64,000 nucleotides of DNA from contig NW_026970820.1 in the NCBI RefSeq assembly GCF_963678635.1, forward strand, positions 1,240,001 to 1,304,000, in the 5' to 3' direction. This DNA is from Symsagittifera roscoffensis. Taxonomy: Eukaryota > Xenacoelomorpha > Acoela > Convolutidae. The position numbers were made by a program, and so were the translations under genes. Under the pieces are notes generated by a model. That model did no database searches. It saw only the letters and a program-made list of their open reading frames with translations, and was not told the DNA's origin. Below, piece by piece: positions 33,497 to 46,900 of this stretch. Position 1 is the first letter of the stretch; each line of letters begins with the position of its first letter.

Positions 33497-35114
33497 GGGG
33501 CAGGGTTGTGTGGTCTATTCTCGACTTTAGTTACTTGCATTGCGTGGGGAAGAATACGAACAGCGCTCAACGCACTCGCAGAAAGAGCACCCTGCGGGTG
33601 CTCTTTTTGCTCGAGAACTGTAAGTCGATTTAAATTTTTCAATTTACATATTTTGTCCTAAATTTAACTTTTTTTTACTAGTTGTTCTCAGTTAAACTCC
33701 CATGATACCTCAAATTGTTTTCCTGGATGGGCATTTTTATAAGTCACTCTGTGGCTCGATCAGTTGACTACCAAATACATTTTGATTTACGAAATGAACT
33801 GTTTCAACGAAAACAAGTTTTCGGAAACAGTCCAAATTTGTAGTTATGATCCCAAACATAAAAAAAGAAAAATCTAATGCGTTGGTTAAACTAACAGAGC
33901 CCAGCTTATTTCTTTGTGCTTATCGACTGTTCAAACACATAACAACTATGTTAAAAACTAAGTTATTAAAAATAAAACAAAACAAATTATCGAGAAAGAA
34001 ATGAAAGTTTATCAAGAAAATATGCAAAAAATTCAATTAATTCTTTTTTTATTAGTCATGAAAACCTCAGTTTCAAAAATCTGATACTTGAGAGGCCCGT
34101 TTTGACGCGTTACTACAGTTTAGGCACGTTTTGAGTTCGCAGCCCACAATGATCGATTAACTTTGATGTTTGTTTTACAAACACGATTTTTTTACCACAA
34201 TCAAACTTTCATTACTCTTGAACGACTTGAGTAGAATAGATGATTTTTTTTGCATAAGAACTAACTTGTCAACGGTTTTTGAGATACATATTAAATGTAT
34301 CCAGTTAAATAATAATTTTTTGGCTAATTTTTGAAAAAACTTAAAAAAGTTGAAAAAATAATATTTTTTCAGATTTGGCGACCAAAAAGTGCCTTCTATG
34401 ATGGATCAGCAAAAAAATTGTTCTGAGGCTATAAGTATGGCTCATTGGGGTATATAAAATAGCTAATTGTTTATAATAAAAAAGTTTAGAAGAACTCTGA
34501 TTTTTTGAAAAAATTAGAAAAAAACGTGAAAAAATAAGTTTTTGGCGGGAAAATTCTCAAAAAATTAAAAACCAAGTTTTCGCTCTCCTTACTCCAATAA
34601 ACTAATTCGGCCACGACAATCATTTTTTGTCATCAGTAAAAATGTCGAGAAACGACCGGAACATAGACTTTTCCGAAATTTGACAAAAAAGTTCGCCAAA
34701 AAACATCAAAAATCTCGAAAAAATTGCAGAAAAAGTTTTGCCAAAAAATACACCATTCGACTCCCTCAACTGTGCTAGTGTCCAAAAAAAACATCACTTT
34801 TTCGCATTTTCTCAACCAAAATTGAGTTATTGGGGCATTTTTGAAAAAAATCGTGATTTCGACCAAAAAAAACGCCCCTTTTTCCCCAAAAAGTGCAACT
34901 CATAACATTATTTCGGAAAAACGCCTTCCCAAGTTATATCTTAGAATTTTGTCCTCTACCTACATGCAAAGTTTGAAGAAATTCTATACTGCCGTTTTCG
35001 AGAACTTGAATAATTTTTTTATTTTCCTAATTAGGTATTTTTTCTAGTTGACCGGCAAGGAAACCCTACCCTTGCCTAAAGGATTCACAAAGCCGGACCG
35101 CGACGACCACCTAG
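33497..35114. mobile_element. Shortened, diverged unit 8
   Basis: At 1618 bp this is the shortest complete unit. It has no hairpin B that I can see and its body does not follow the usual 522-bp repeat; only a CATGC core near 34973 remains. Hairpin A keeps its fold with changed bases: GGCAAGG/CCTTGCC at 35054-35076. CTAG is at 35111-35114. The first 139 bp are the same as at 63808. Confidence 0.5.
33582..33606. other. Perfect 11-bp hairpin followed by T-run in class-4 header
   Basis: The arms AAAGAGCACCC and GGGTGCTCTTT flank TGC, followed by more T. It looks like an intrinsic terminator but lies in eukaryotic repeat DNA. It is identical at 63894-63918. Confidence 0.7.
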
Positions 35115-37408
35115 AGGAAATTGTTTCGCCCCACCCACCCGACCAATATCATTTACCCACCCACCTGATCAGTCAGGCCACGACTACCTTTTTTCGATTT
35201 GATCGAGTAACGAAAAGCGGTTTGTGATTCTCCATCACCTTAAAAATGAAGGAGCAGGTTTTTACTTAGCCAACTATCCTTTTGGTGGTAAAATGGGTTT
35301 GGTTTTTGATGCGTCTTTGCCCGAAAACCTCATCAAAAAGAATAATTTACCCGGCTTTTCTAGTATTTCCTGACCACATTTTCGATCTGTCTCTGGCCAC
35401 GACGTCGTTTAGTTAATGTTCTTCCCCGACATTTTTTTCTATAATCGTATTTTTTTACGAATAAAAGAGATTGCCAACACATCAGCGCTGTCCAAAACAG
35501 ATTAGGAAATTGAACAACTTTCGCTTTTTTTTTATTTTTGATCGTCGTAACGGATGCTCCCCACATGGGACCACAGGGGTCCCAGGGAGCATCCCAAAAG
35601 GATTAAAGCAAAAGTTCAACAATTATTTACCCGTCAATTTGGGTCACTCTTGCGGTTCAACAATCTGTATTTTTTTAAAATGATTCCAAGAACAGTTCAG
35701 GGCTGCATGCAAAAAATAAGAACATTCTCACGCATCGGAATTATGAAATTACTAATTATTTTTTTTAAATTCTCATTATTTGTAGTAGCTTTATAAGATC
35801 CAAACTGAAAAACCAACAATTTTTAACTATTTTTGAAATTAAAACACTCTGTATCTACTAAATCGACAATGGCAAGCTCAAATACACCATCAAAATTTTT
35901 TTTTTTTTCACTTTTGAAAACTTAAATTTTTTTGAGAAAAAAAAAGTTGAGTCAGAAACGGGAAAAATCATATTTTTTCAAAATGTCAAAAAAAATTGTT
36001 CCATTTTAACTTGTTCAGTAGGCCACACGTTGGGAACTTGTTCAGAATGTTTTACATAATCAATGCAGCAAAATTTACCCATTTTGAGAAAAGTGCAAAA
36101 AACACCTTTTTGGTTAACTCAAAAAAGTGGAAAAAGTGGAGAAAAGGGTCTTCAAAACGAAACCATCCAAAAGTGGCATTAACTAATTGCCATTATTTTG
36201 TGAATTCAGACCCGCATGCAAAAAATTATGAAAATCCTACTGGAATTTTTTGAGAACAGTTTAGTTTCTCCGGAATTTTGGTAGTACTAATTTTCTTACT
36301 ATAATTATAATTAAAGTCAAATCTAAAAGACGTAAAAACTACAATTTTTTATCAAATTTGACAAATTAATGATCAAAACCCACTAAATTGGCTATGGCAA
36401 GTTCGAATATGCCATCAGAAACCATTTTTTCCTATTTCTGAAAATTTTCATTTTTTAAAAAATAAATGTTGAGTCACAAACGGGAAAAATCATACTTCTT
36501 CAAGAATTCAAAAAAAATTCTTCTATTTAAACTAACTCATCAGGCCAAACGTTAGGAACCTGTTCAGAATGGTTTCCATGATCAAAGCAGCAAAAGTCAC
36601 CCATTTTGAGAAAAGTCGAAAAAACACCTTTTTAGTTAACTCAAAAAAGTGGAAAAAGTGGAGAAAGGTGTCTTCAAAACGAAACCATCCAAAAGTGGCA
36701 TTAACTAACTGCCATTATTTTGTGAATTCAGACCCGCATGCAAAAAGTTACGAAAATCCTACGGGAAGTTTTTGAGAACAGATTAGTTTCTCCGGAATTT
36801 TGGTAGTACTAATTTCATTACTGTACTTATAATTAAAGTCGAATCAAAAAGTCGTAAAAGCTACAATTTTTAATCAATTTTGACAAATAAATGATCAAAA
36901 CCCACTAAATTGGCTATGGCAAGTTCGAATCTACAATCAGAAACCATTTTTTCCCATTTCTGAAAATTTTCATTTTAAAAAAAAAAATGTTGAGTCACAA
37001 ACGGGAAAAATCATATTTTTTCAAAAAGTCAAAAAAAATTGTTCCATTTAAACTAATTCATCAGGCCACACGTTAGGAACCTGTTCAGAAAGGTTTTCAT
37101 AATCAAAGCTGCAAAATTTACCCATTTTGAGAAAAGTCGAAAAAACACCTTTTTAGTTAACTCAAAAAAGTGGAAAAAGTGGGAAAAGGGGTCTTCAAAA
37201 TGAAACCATCCAAAAATGGCATTAACAAACTGCCATTATTTTCCAAATTCACACCCGCATGCAAAAAATTAGGAAATTCTGACGGGCCGTTTAGCAGAAC
37301 TCGATAGTTTCTAGGAATATTAACTACCGTAAAAAATTTTTTGCCTTTTGACCGGAAGGGGCCCCTACCCCTTCCTAATCGCTTTTTGTGCTACACGCGA
37401 CCATCTAG
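35115..37408. mobile_element. Short array unit 9
   Basis: The tag is aggaaattgtttcg, followed by the C-rich box. Hairpin B at 35552-35594 has ten perfect outer pairs (GGATGCTCCC/GGGAGCATCC). Cores lie at 35705, 36214, 36736 and 37257 (spacing 509, 522, 521). Hairpin A is at 37354-37375. The array resembles those of units 1 and 12, while the header resembles that at 59086. No gene seen. Confidence 0.6.
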
Positions 37409-37585
37409 GGGTCCTTAACCATCCCCACCCACCCGACCTGGGTTTTTTACCAATGCTCTTGATCAACCAGGCTTCCACCACTGTTTTCTGTTCGATTCGA
37501 TCAGGGATCATGGTTGTTTACTGTTTGCACATAATAAGTGACTATGATGTAATTAGTGTTGAAAAAAAAAGATTTTAACTGATCG

Positions 37586-37655
37586 TCTCACACCGGGGTT
37601 CGAACACCAGACATATCGGTCCTGAGTCTAACGCTCTAACCAACTGCGCCACCTT
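37586..37655 (-). tRNA. tRNA-like sequence a, copy B
   Basis: This counterpart of 7391-7460 has both boxes unchanged and a T-run on the minus strand downstream, split by one C. Confidence 0.45.
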
Positions 37656-38014
37656 GCCTCTTGCTTAGGCAGAAGCGAAATATTGTTCAACAAACGATTT
37701 CAGTCGTATGATTAGTAAAACTGAGAAGATTATATTCAGTTTTTTTATTTACTTTTTCTTTCCAGTCCATTGACTGGATTACACTGAAACATGAACTTTA
37801 TTTTAATATCTTAAGCATTTCAGTATGCTTAGTTTTTAACAACATATTTTAACAGGAATGTTAGCAATGCTACGATTTGGAAACGAACCTTCAACCAACG
37901 GAGACCTAATAGTGGACGGAACCACTAGACCACAAACGACGAAATTGCTGTTGAATTGGGACATTATCAGAGAAATTAAACGTCAAATGTGATGTCTTAT
38001 CAGTGTCATTGGGC

Positions 38015-38335
38015 GTATGTATGTATGCATGTATGTATTTATGTATATTTGTATGTACGTACGTATGTATGTATGTATGTATGTATGTATGTATGTATGT
38101 ATGTATGTATGTATGTATGTATGGATTAAAGTAATGTTGTATGTATGTGAATGCAGGCATACAAATATGTTTGCTCGTGTACTTATGTAGGTACGTGTGT
38201 ATGTTGTATGCATGTATGTATGTGTTTATGTATGTATTTATGTGATTATGTATGTTTTATTGCATATTGTATGAATGTGTGTAAGTATGTGAAATGTATG
38301 TCTTGATTGATGTATCTATGTACGTATATAAAATA
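38015..38335. repeat. TATG/TGTA microsatellite, copy B
   Basis: This is the same site as 7806-8110, with a longer central pure run. Confidence 0.9.
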
Positions 38336-38680
38336 TTGCTAACACTGAATATTTTCTTTTCTGTTTCTTCAATAAACTAGAACGAGTAATGTTGATATAT
38401 GACAATGACGAATGTTTAATAGTGACTTTTTTACCATTGCCTCATCAGCTTCCATTTTATGTAACGTTTTTACATTTTAAGAAAACTCTCTTGTTTCGAC
38501 TGTTTCTGAGAATATTCAATTCGGGTAGACAAAACGCAGAAACGTTAGACGTTTTTCTTTGAAAAGGAAAATAATTGAACGATTTGAGTCTGGTTATGAA
38601 TGTGATTGTTTCAACTGAACATACTCATTAACTTTGACAGCTATTAAGGGAAATGTGTTCAAAAAATTTTTCTTCGACCT

Positions 38681-38743
38681 GTCAGAGTTTCGAACCGGCG
38701 TGTTTGGTTTGCAAGACCAGTTATGAACCACTAAACTATCGTC
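38681..38743 (-). tRNA. tRNA-like sequence b (Ala-TGC-like), copy B
   Basis: The sequence is unchanged from copy A over both boxes and the anticodon loop. Confidence 0.45.
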
Positions 38744-38959
38744 TCGTGATAATTGCTGCAAGTTGCGATTGGCAGTGAAGGAAACAGAAGAAACAATTGC
38801 TGTGGTTTAGAGAGACACTATTTGAAATAATTCCTTCCACTAGGATAGCTTTGTGGCACCAGAGTCAACCCGGCCTCTCTTCTGTCATCCCACTGTGGGA
38901 AATGAAACTTTTTGTCAAGGTTTATTGGAAGGATAGGAAAAACATTTAATGATATGAAG

Positions 38960-39025
38960 GATCAGTCTGGGAATCGAACTAGGGCTATCTGCTTCCAAGT
39001 CCTGTGCAGATTCGCTTGTGGTAAG
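38960..39025 (-). tRNA. tRNA-like sequence c, copy B
   Basis: It has one difference from copy A, on the 3' side of the T-arm (38967); both boxes are unchanged. Confidence 0.4.
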
Positions 39026-39571
39026 ACAGATATCTAATAGACACTAGTTTTTGCCGACCAATCATCTGAGGTCTTAGAAAGCATGGCTGGAAAAAGACAA
39101 GATTTGAAATCTGATGGTTTTCTGTAATGTTAACAGATGTTGTGCGATGAGTTAAAAATATTTTTTCATGAGGGAATTGAAACAAAGAGAAACATAAAAT
39201 TTTGATCTATTGGAGTCACTGCCTTGGCGGTGGCCAACGGGTCATTCCTCTGTCTCTCAGTGTATATGACGGATTGTGTCAGATCCGTATGAACCTCCTC
39301 CGCTAGTCGGTCAGGGGGACGTGTCTGGCAAGCCAGATTGGGAACCCCAAACCCACAGCCCTTCTCGCCATGTCTTTACATGATCTCAGAGTGTCGGACT
39401 ATTTTCACTTTTGATCAACTAGCTTCAGAGACCAGTTTCAGATGCCCCGCCAAAGACATCATCGACTAGTATCGTATTTGGTTTCGGTGATGTTGAGAAT
39501 GCGTTGGAAGGTAGCGAAACAATGACAGAAAAAAACGGCTAATTGTAAAAACGTCCGAAATATTATGCATT
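38968..39571. other. 604-bp block identical to copy A
   Basis: This counterpart of 8758-9361 has no mismatch by eye. Confidence 0.5.
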
Positions 39572-39705
39572 GGATGAAATGCATACGTTAGATGAAAAAA
39601 TTGAAATCTCAATGAGAGATAAACATGAAATTTACTCAGTTAATTGTACTGATTTAACTATCGCTATGAGTAATTGAAATGCTTATTCTATTCTGTAAAC
39701 ACCAC

Positions 39706-39777
39706 AGCTGTTTAGTGCAGTGGTAGTGGAGTGCACTGGCAATCCTGGGGTTAGAGGATCAATCCTCGACCTGAGCC
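39706..39777 (+). tRNA. tRNA-like sequence d (Ala-GGC-like), copy B
   Basis: The sequence is unchanged from copy A; a single base just upstream of it differs (39701). Confidence 0.45.
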
Positions 39778-40903
39778 AAAAAAAAATTGTTCTTTTTTCA
39801 AATCAGTAGGCCGTTAAAAACCTAAGCCACAACCGCTTACGTTCGAACACTTGTTTTCATCTCAATTATTTTTGTCTAGTTTGAATGTGCCTGTGCTGTT
39901 TCTTTTGTATTTTGTTGTTCAAATTTTACCTTTATTTATCTTGTTCATGTGTTTGCAATATTTTTGAAAATTAGCGTTTCCAAAAAAGATTTTGCAAACC
40001 TCAAAGATGTAAGAAGACGCATCGGTTGGAAATTTTCATCGAAAGTAATAAAGGTTCTGCTAGAATAAGTTTCTGCTAAATGAGTAAAAACAACTTCTAT
40101 CAACTTAACGAAACGCCAAGTCATAAACAAACGTAGTCAGTGAAAAAAATTGTGATAAATTGTTTTTTCGCGTGTACAAAGAAGCAGTAGTTTTCTGTTG
40201 TTGAAACTTTTACAAGTATGAGATAAGTTTAACAGGCAAAATAGAAACAAATCACGAGGAGAAATGATAAACAAAATGACTAGTTACTTGGTGATAACAT
40301 AAATGTTGATGCTTTACGAGGAAGGCAAACGCTAATTTTACCGTAAATACCACCGAACAGCTTCAGCGAAGAACTTTTAAAGCGGACATGGACAGTTATC
40401 ATATAAAGTTAATATAAAAGTGTTTTCAGATTCCAAAATTAGCACTCAAGACGCAACACATTAAATGCATATGGGGAAAGAAAGAAACAACATAAAGGTA
40501 GCTGAAATTTAGTTCGATAGGTTAAAATAACACTAACAAAATATGAGTCAAACACAACATCATAATAAAGAAACGCAAAAGAAAGAGAAGCAAGAAGTGA
40601 CAGTATCTACGGCATTAACAGCTCGTTTCATTACGACAATAAAGTTCTGTGAATGAACTTCGTTAGGTAATGAAACACATATGTTTACAAAACAAACAAA
40701 AATATATGATATTTTCAGTGACAGCTAACATATTATCAGCGACATAATAATCTATAAGAAAAGCTGACAGGGAAAACCGGAACACTAACTATTGAAATCT
40801 TCTTGTTTCGCACAGAACAGGTTGCAATAGTTTTTGCACACCACAAAAAAGGTATAAGCAAATCAAATACTCAATGAAACTAACGATAACTCATTGAAAG
40901 AAC

Positions 40904-40932
40904 GTGCCATTTTCGGGGACCGAAAATGGCAC
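40904..40932 (-). other. Perfect 13-bp hairpin after the Rep-helicase stop, copy B
   Basis: All bases of both arms and the loop match copy A, although substitutions lie just beside it. Confidence 0.6.
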
Positions 40933-40965
40933 TACAAAAGTTTTGAAAAGTTTTCTAATGTTTCC

Positions 40966-43900
40966 TCATAATTTTTTGGTGTCTTTGCGCAGAAGTCCCG
41001 GAAAGCAAAAATGTATGTTTGTTTGCAGGGTTTTCATAAGAACTCTCAATTTTTGACAAAACTGAACAACATCCTCTTTGCAATCTGTACGTCTCAAATT
41101 GCACACTCTATCCAAAAAATCAACACGTTGTTGCCCTGACTCAAAGTTCCACATATAAGCTGCAACTGTCCATGGCTGCATGGCATACAAGTCAGAATCT
41201 TGAACCTTACAACTGTTCAAGTTGCGAAGGTAATCCGTTAGACCAATCTCAGTTTCCCGGATCAGCATGGTTTTCAAATGAGGATCTTTCAATGACACAA
41301 ACACCATTATGAAGCCCTCAGCAGTTTTGGGTACGTTAAAGTGGCTACGTAAGAAAGGAGTCGATGGTATTTCAATGGGAGTGCGCTGCAAATGACTATC
41401 GCGTATCGCTTTGAAAAATTTGTAAACTCGCTCTTCGTGTAGATTTCTGGTTTTCAAAACACTTCTGATTGCCTCGAGAGTTGCTTCTTTCTTGCCAACA
41501 AAAGTCAAGCAATTCAGAGCGGGTATTCTACTGCCTATTATAAATAGTTGAGAAGGCAGCCACAAACTATATTTGGACTCCGACACCGAAACTGATGTTG
41601 CCACCTGGGGAAATTCGTCTCCCAGAATTCTATGACAGTTTGATGCCACATAGTTAGCTAGAGGAACTTGCACTCTCCGAACACTGTTTGCCTTGAATGG
41701 TTGCACGAATCCTTTAATTTTTCGTACTTTCAAAGTGCGCCACTGACGAAATCTTTCGCTTTGAAGGCAGTCAACATTTATATCGGTAGGATTTGTGGCT
41801 ACGAAAACAGTTATCGAATCTGCAGTTGAATTTTGATAATCCACAACTGCCAATGATCCTTGTTGAACATTCTCCATGTTGCAACAGAATTGTAGTATTG
41901 CCGATTGATATACAAGAATTCTTGCAGGCATGCGGACGGTACGATCCAAAAATTTTGACACATCGTCTGAGGCTTCACGCCACTGGTGGGAACCAGCTAG
42001 CCGCAATTCATCTGAAGCATCTATGTGATAAAAAGGACTGCCAGATCTTCGAACGGCGTTAAAGTGCATCTGTACAGCCTCTCTTTCAGCAGACTTCTTA
42101 CCAAAAATTCTCATTATGGTAGGCTCAACATCTTCCCAGGTTTCGACGAACTGACAATGATCAGTAAATAAAGAAACAATTTCTTCGACAGCGCAATCGG
42201 GAATTGGTCTCTGCTCCATTAGATGAAGTAGACGTTGTCCATGAGGATCAATCATTCTCACAAGGTGTGTCAAAAAGTTAAAGTTGAAGCCATAAAGCAG
42301 TGCAGTTGACGAAAAAACATCACGGCCGGACACGTTTGGGAGCTGCATACAATCACCGTTCGCTAAAATGAACGTCCCCCCGAAAGGTGCATAGTTATCT
42401 TTCACTCGTTGCAAAACTATGTCCATAGCCGCAAGTAGCTCTGCGTTCACTACACTTATCTCCTCCAAAATCACGAACTGCAAACTTGATACCAGATTCA
42501 ACCGCTTCGGATCTCGAGTTAGTTTCAACACAGCCTCTTCCGCCATTTTTGAGGCACTTAAGTTTTTAACAGGGATCCCGAACAACCTATGAATGTGTTC
42601 GCCTCCTAAGTGATTTGCACGTCTTGCAGCAAGACTTGTAACCATCGATACAAGACCGTTCATCAAGGCGTATGAGAGAACAATTCTGCAAACATGGCTT
42701 TTTCCAGAACCAGGAGGGCCTAATATGATTTCATTCTTTAGATTCAAAACACCTCGGCGAGTAGTACAACAACGGGTACGAACGCTTCGAATTATGTTAT
42801 CAATTATAACATCCTGTTCCACCATCGATTCAGGTGACTGATACTCGGGATATATGATCTCAGGTATCCATTCAGTTAAACGGTCGGATAAATTTGGCAG
42901 CAAAGTTGGTAGATCGTGAACATTCAAACTGGCAATATTAGAGAAAAGTGACTGCTGCGATGAGTTCAAATGATCTTTAGCCGATTGTTCCATAGCTTCT
43001 GTAATATGATCCAACAGAACCGCGGGAGTGTCAAAATTTACTTCGTTTTCGGCTACGTTGAGCAATTGAGAGAAAGCACTGTCAGCAGCAAGGAGCTTTG
43101 CCGAGAATGATAATGAGCCTCCAGGCAGAAAAATCAATTCTTTACAAGTGTAAAGGGAAAGCAGAGACAACACATCGGCGCGATTGTACGTTATTCGGTT
43201 TTCAATGAGACCACTTTTCTTAAAACTGTCTAAAAGTTGATACGAGGAGAAAAGTTCCAATTCTGTTGCAAATTTTCCAAAGCGAAGAACAAATGCAATC
43301 AAAAAATTCAAAGCATTTCTTGGAGATACTGACTTGAACACAATCTCAGGTAAAATTTTTGAGTTTTCAGTAGAAAGCCACCAAATTGCTTTAGTTTTCT
43401 TGTGGGTACATCTATGTAAGATGCTAACATTGTATTTTTTACAGGGAGATGTCGGTTGGTTGTTCAAATACGATTCAATAATGGCAACAGCAGCTTCGTT
43501 TATTCGGACCCAATTATTAAGGCAATCGATCCAAGGGGCAAATTGATTCATTTGGAAACATTTTGTCATTTCATCAATCTCAAATTTATGCTTACTGAAT
43601 AAAAAGCATCGATAGTACACCTCCACACTGTCTATACACAACAACTCTGGAGGCCGCAAACTGAATTGAGCAAGTTTGTCATAAAGTTCAATTTGTCGGC
43701 AAATGTCCTCAAGCATGAGGGCTTGAGACTCGGTTATTCTTCTCCACTCTTCAACCGCTGAATCAGGAGATCGCATTTCATTTATTTTGGGGGAGGTGAA
43801 TGGAGCAGTTCGATACGCAACGAAACGCTCACCAGCTGCAACATTCGGAATATGAACAAATTGCATATTTGTTATTACGATTGGTTTTCTTAGAAGCCAA

Positions 43901-46900
43901 TGAGTTCCCTCTGTGATCGATAACAAAGAGCATTCAACTTTTTCAACTTTTCTCTCGCGGGCTTTATCAACTGCAAAAAAATGTTTGACACTGCTCAAAT
44001 GCCGATTGGTGACACCTTCAGAACGTAGCCGAAAGTTCTTTCCGTCTCGACCAGACATGATGTTAGCATCAGCATGTTCTTCTACCTTACTTGAGTAGTA
44101 GGTCAAATAAGAGCAACTCATCTGTGGGTCGGTAGCTAACAGATTGGTGCTGGAGAGTGTAAGAAGAAACAGGTGTGCATTTGTCGCTACAAAATGTTCG
44201 CCTTTCGTAGCTGCATACATATGCTTTTCACTTTTTAAAATGGAGCTTGGTTGCAACCACTGGGCATCACGGTCTACATATTCAGCCAACCCAAGCTCAT
44301 GAAGAATCTTCAAAGCTGCTTCGGGGTAGTAGCGTATCAAGGACATTTTCCAGTTTGCGTGGCTTTCTGGAAATGGAGGGGTGCGGCAAATTTTGTTTCC
44401 TTGTGCATCTTTTCGCTTCATGCAACGGAACTTACTTTTTTCACAATCGTGCGTATGAAGGGCAACACACAACTCGTACTTGCTAGTCAGATCGGAATGA
44501 GATGATAGTAAATTCAAGTTACTCTCCATTATAGATTCAAGCTTGTTAAAGATCGTTTTCTTTGCACATTGAATTGAAAAGTCCACAGAAAACGTTCCTG
44601 GCTCGCACCATATCAAAATATGATAATGGGGAAGGTTCCCTGCTGTTGTTTGGAATTCTGCTCGAGCCCATATTTTTTTGACTTTTCCAATAATTTTTTC
44701 CTTAGTATTTTTCAACAAATCTATCAAGTGGTAAACACTGTTTGTCCATGAACGGAGGACTGTGCTCATTATTGCGTTCATAGCAGCGGTCTTTTTCTCA
44801 TCTGGTTCTTTTCGATAAAAAGAAACAGTGGACTGCATAATCCCCGCCACTCCTGGATTCTTCATTTGATTACATGATAATGTTAAAAAGCAGTCTACAG
44901 GATCAGAAGAAACAGCTGCTACTAGTTCTCGCAAGTGTATCTCACCGTCATTGCAATCGTACATCGTCTTAGCACTAAACAGCCCTATTTTTTCATTTCT
45001 CATTTGCAATGTCTGTAAGCCTCTCTTAAAAAAAGACATAGAGTGTTTTGCACCCAAAGACAAATTTATCAAGCAGTCAACCGCAAACTGAATATATTGG
45101 ACCGAAGAACTAGTCGGAAGTGTGAGATCTGTTATTCGTGTAGAGAAATGTTGTAGTAAGTCTTCAAAAAGAAATCGCTTCGCAGTCTTTTGATCGCAAA
45201 ACAAAAAAAAAGGCAGAGATCCTGGAATGGTGCCATCTAATAGCTGGTAGTAAAAAATAGAAGGGAATAGCAGTCCTTCTAATTGCATCAATGAAATTGC
45301 ACACTTTGGCTTTGTTGCTGTAAAACACTGCAATGCACGACGAAATCTTGCAGTACTCTCAGTGGGGAAGCGAGTTCGATGCATAACAGTCATATGAGAG
45401 TTTAAAATAGCTTGCACTGGTATGATGGACATATCACTAGAGTTATCTGGCACTTCAAGTGGTGCTGAGGGCACAGCCGCATCTGTATCCATTGAGGCGT
45501 AATGCTCATCTGATATGGGAATGGGAGGCACAAAGTACTCATCTGAAGAAATTTCGTCAGAGCATGACTGGTTGCAAATCTTCGGTTCGTTAGTGGACTG
45601 CACAGTTCGACGCACGCCATAATTGAACTCAATTTCTTTTTTTTTCACTTTCAATGAAATGTTTTTGACACAAAGAAATGAAGCAGTCATAATAAGGACA
45701 TCGCCATCTAGATTGATTAGGACATTTTTTGGCGGAAGAACACAAATAACCACTAGAGCGAAAATCAACACACATCAACAAAGCTTGTAGTGGACATTTA
45801 ACCTTGCTCTGCCCTGACACGAAAGCCATTGCTGAGACTGGTGGCGTAGGCGCTGCACATGCAAACATGAAACGAACTCTGTTGTTCTGACTACACCTCT
45901 CATCAATTTTACTCAATCCTTTACAAGGATTTAACAGCCACCAAACATCACTGTCTTCATATCGCAGTCGGATATTAAATGGATTGCCAATTGGGGAAAA
46001 CTCTTCTAGTAGAAAGTACTTTGGTCCCAGACCTCGAAATTGTTCCAGCAAGTTCTTTTGGCATCGAGTACCATACCACAGAAACATTTCATCCTCCAAA
46101 GGCTGGAGTGATTGGCTGGACGAACGATCGACCACTTTGGTGTAGGCGGTAAGCAATTGAACTAATAATGGGATAGAATGGGAATTTCTTGAATCAAACT
46201 GTTCGAATTTGTTAACTTTATTTTGAACGCTTATTTTATCGTGAAGTAACTCATTAGCAACAAACTTGGAAAGATCGGTTTGTTTTGTAAACAAGTAACT
46301 ATTAAGTACTCGATTATTGCAAAATAAAATATGCAACAAGGACATCACATAATTGGATTTGGTTAGTGATACTGAAGGCAAGGATGGCTGGACGCCATTG
46401 CGACAAACACTGTTCAGCATAGGTTTCACCCAGCGTTCGCCAACAAAGTTTTCAGAATCTTGACTGCTTTGGATGGCAAGAGAAACGTTTAATGGTATGA
46501 AACTAGCACTTTTGACAAAGGGTTGTAACTGGTCAGATGTCAACTTGGCTGATTTTGAGCAGCTGAGGAAAGATTTGGTGGAAACTTGTTCATTAACTGC
46601 TATTTCATTCAAATGCTCATCCATATCGTTTCTATGGCGAATGAACAAGCCTTCTTTTTCCGGTAAAATGAAATCACTTTTCACATTGAATCGCCTTTTT
46701 GTATGTAAAAGTAAAGAACCCACACCCTGGGCACCTCCAGTAGCTTTAGCCATTGTCCATGTACTTGAGAATTCGCCAACTTTCATGGTCGTCGCTGCCC
46801 TTAACGAAGGAACAATCGGAGCAAGCCTGTTTTCATGAGGATGTGACAGCGATCCGCATGTAGGATGGCGGGGAACATGAATCATTCGTAACTTGGTTCC

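Noticed and set aside
33582-33606. Bacterial intrinsic terminator or bacterial contamination
   Set aside because: The hairpin is embedded in eukaryotic repeat units joined to spliced genes and recurs at the same place in another unit.
7209-37408. One 30-kb segmental duplication explaining both large units
   Set aside because: The neighbours on each side of copies A and B belong to different unit types, and similarity stops at unit or block edges.
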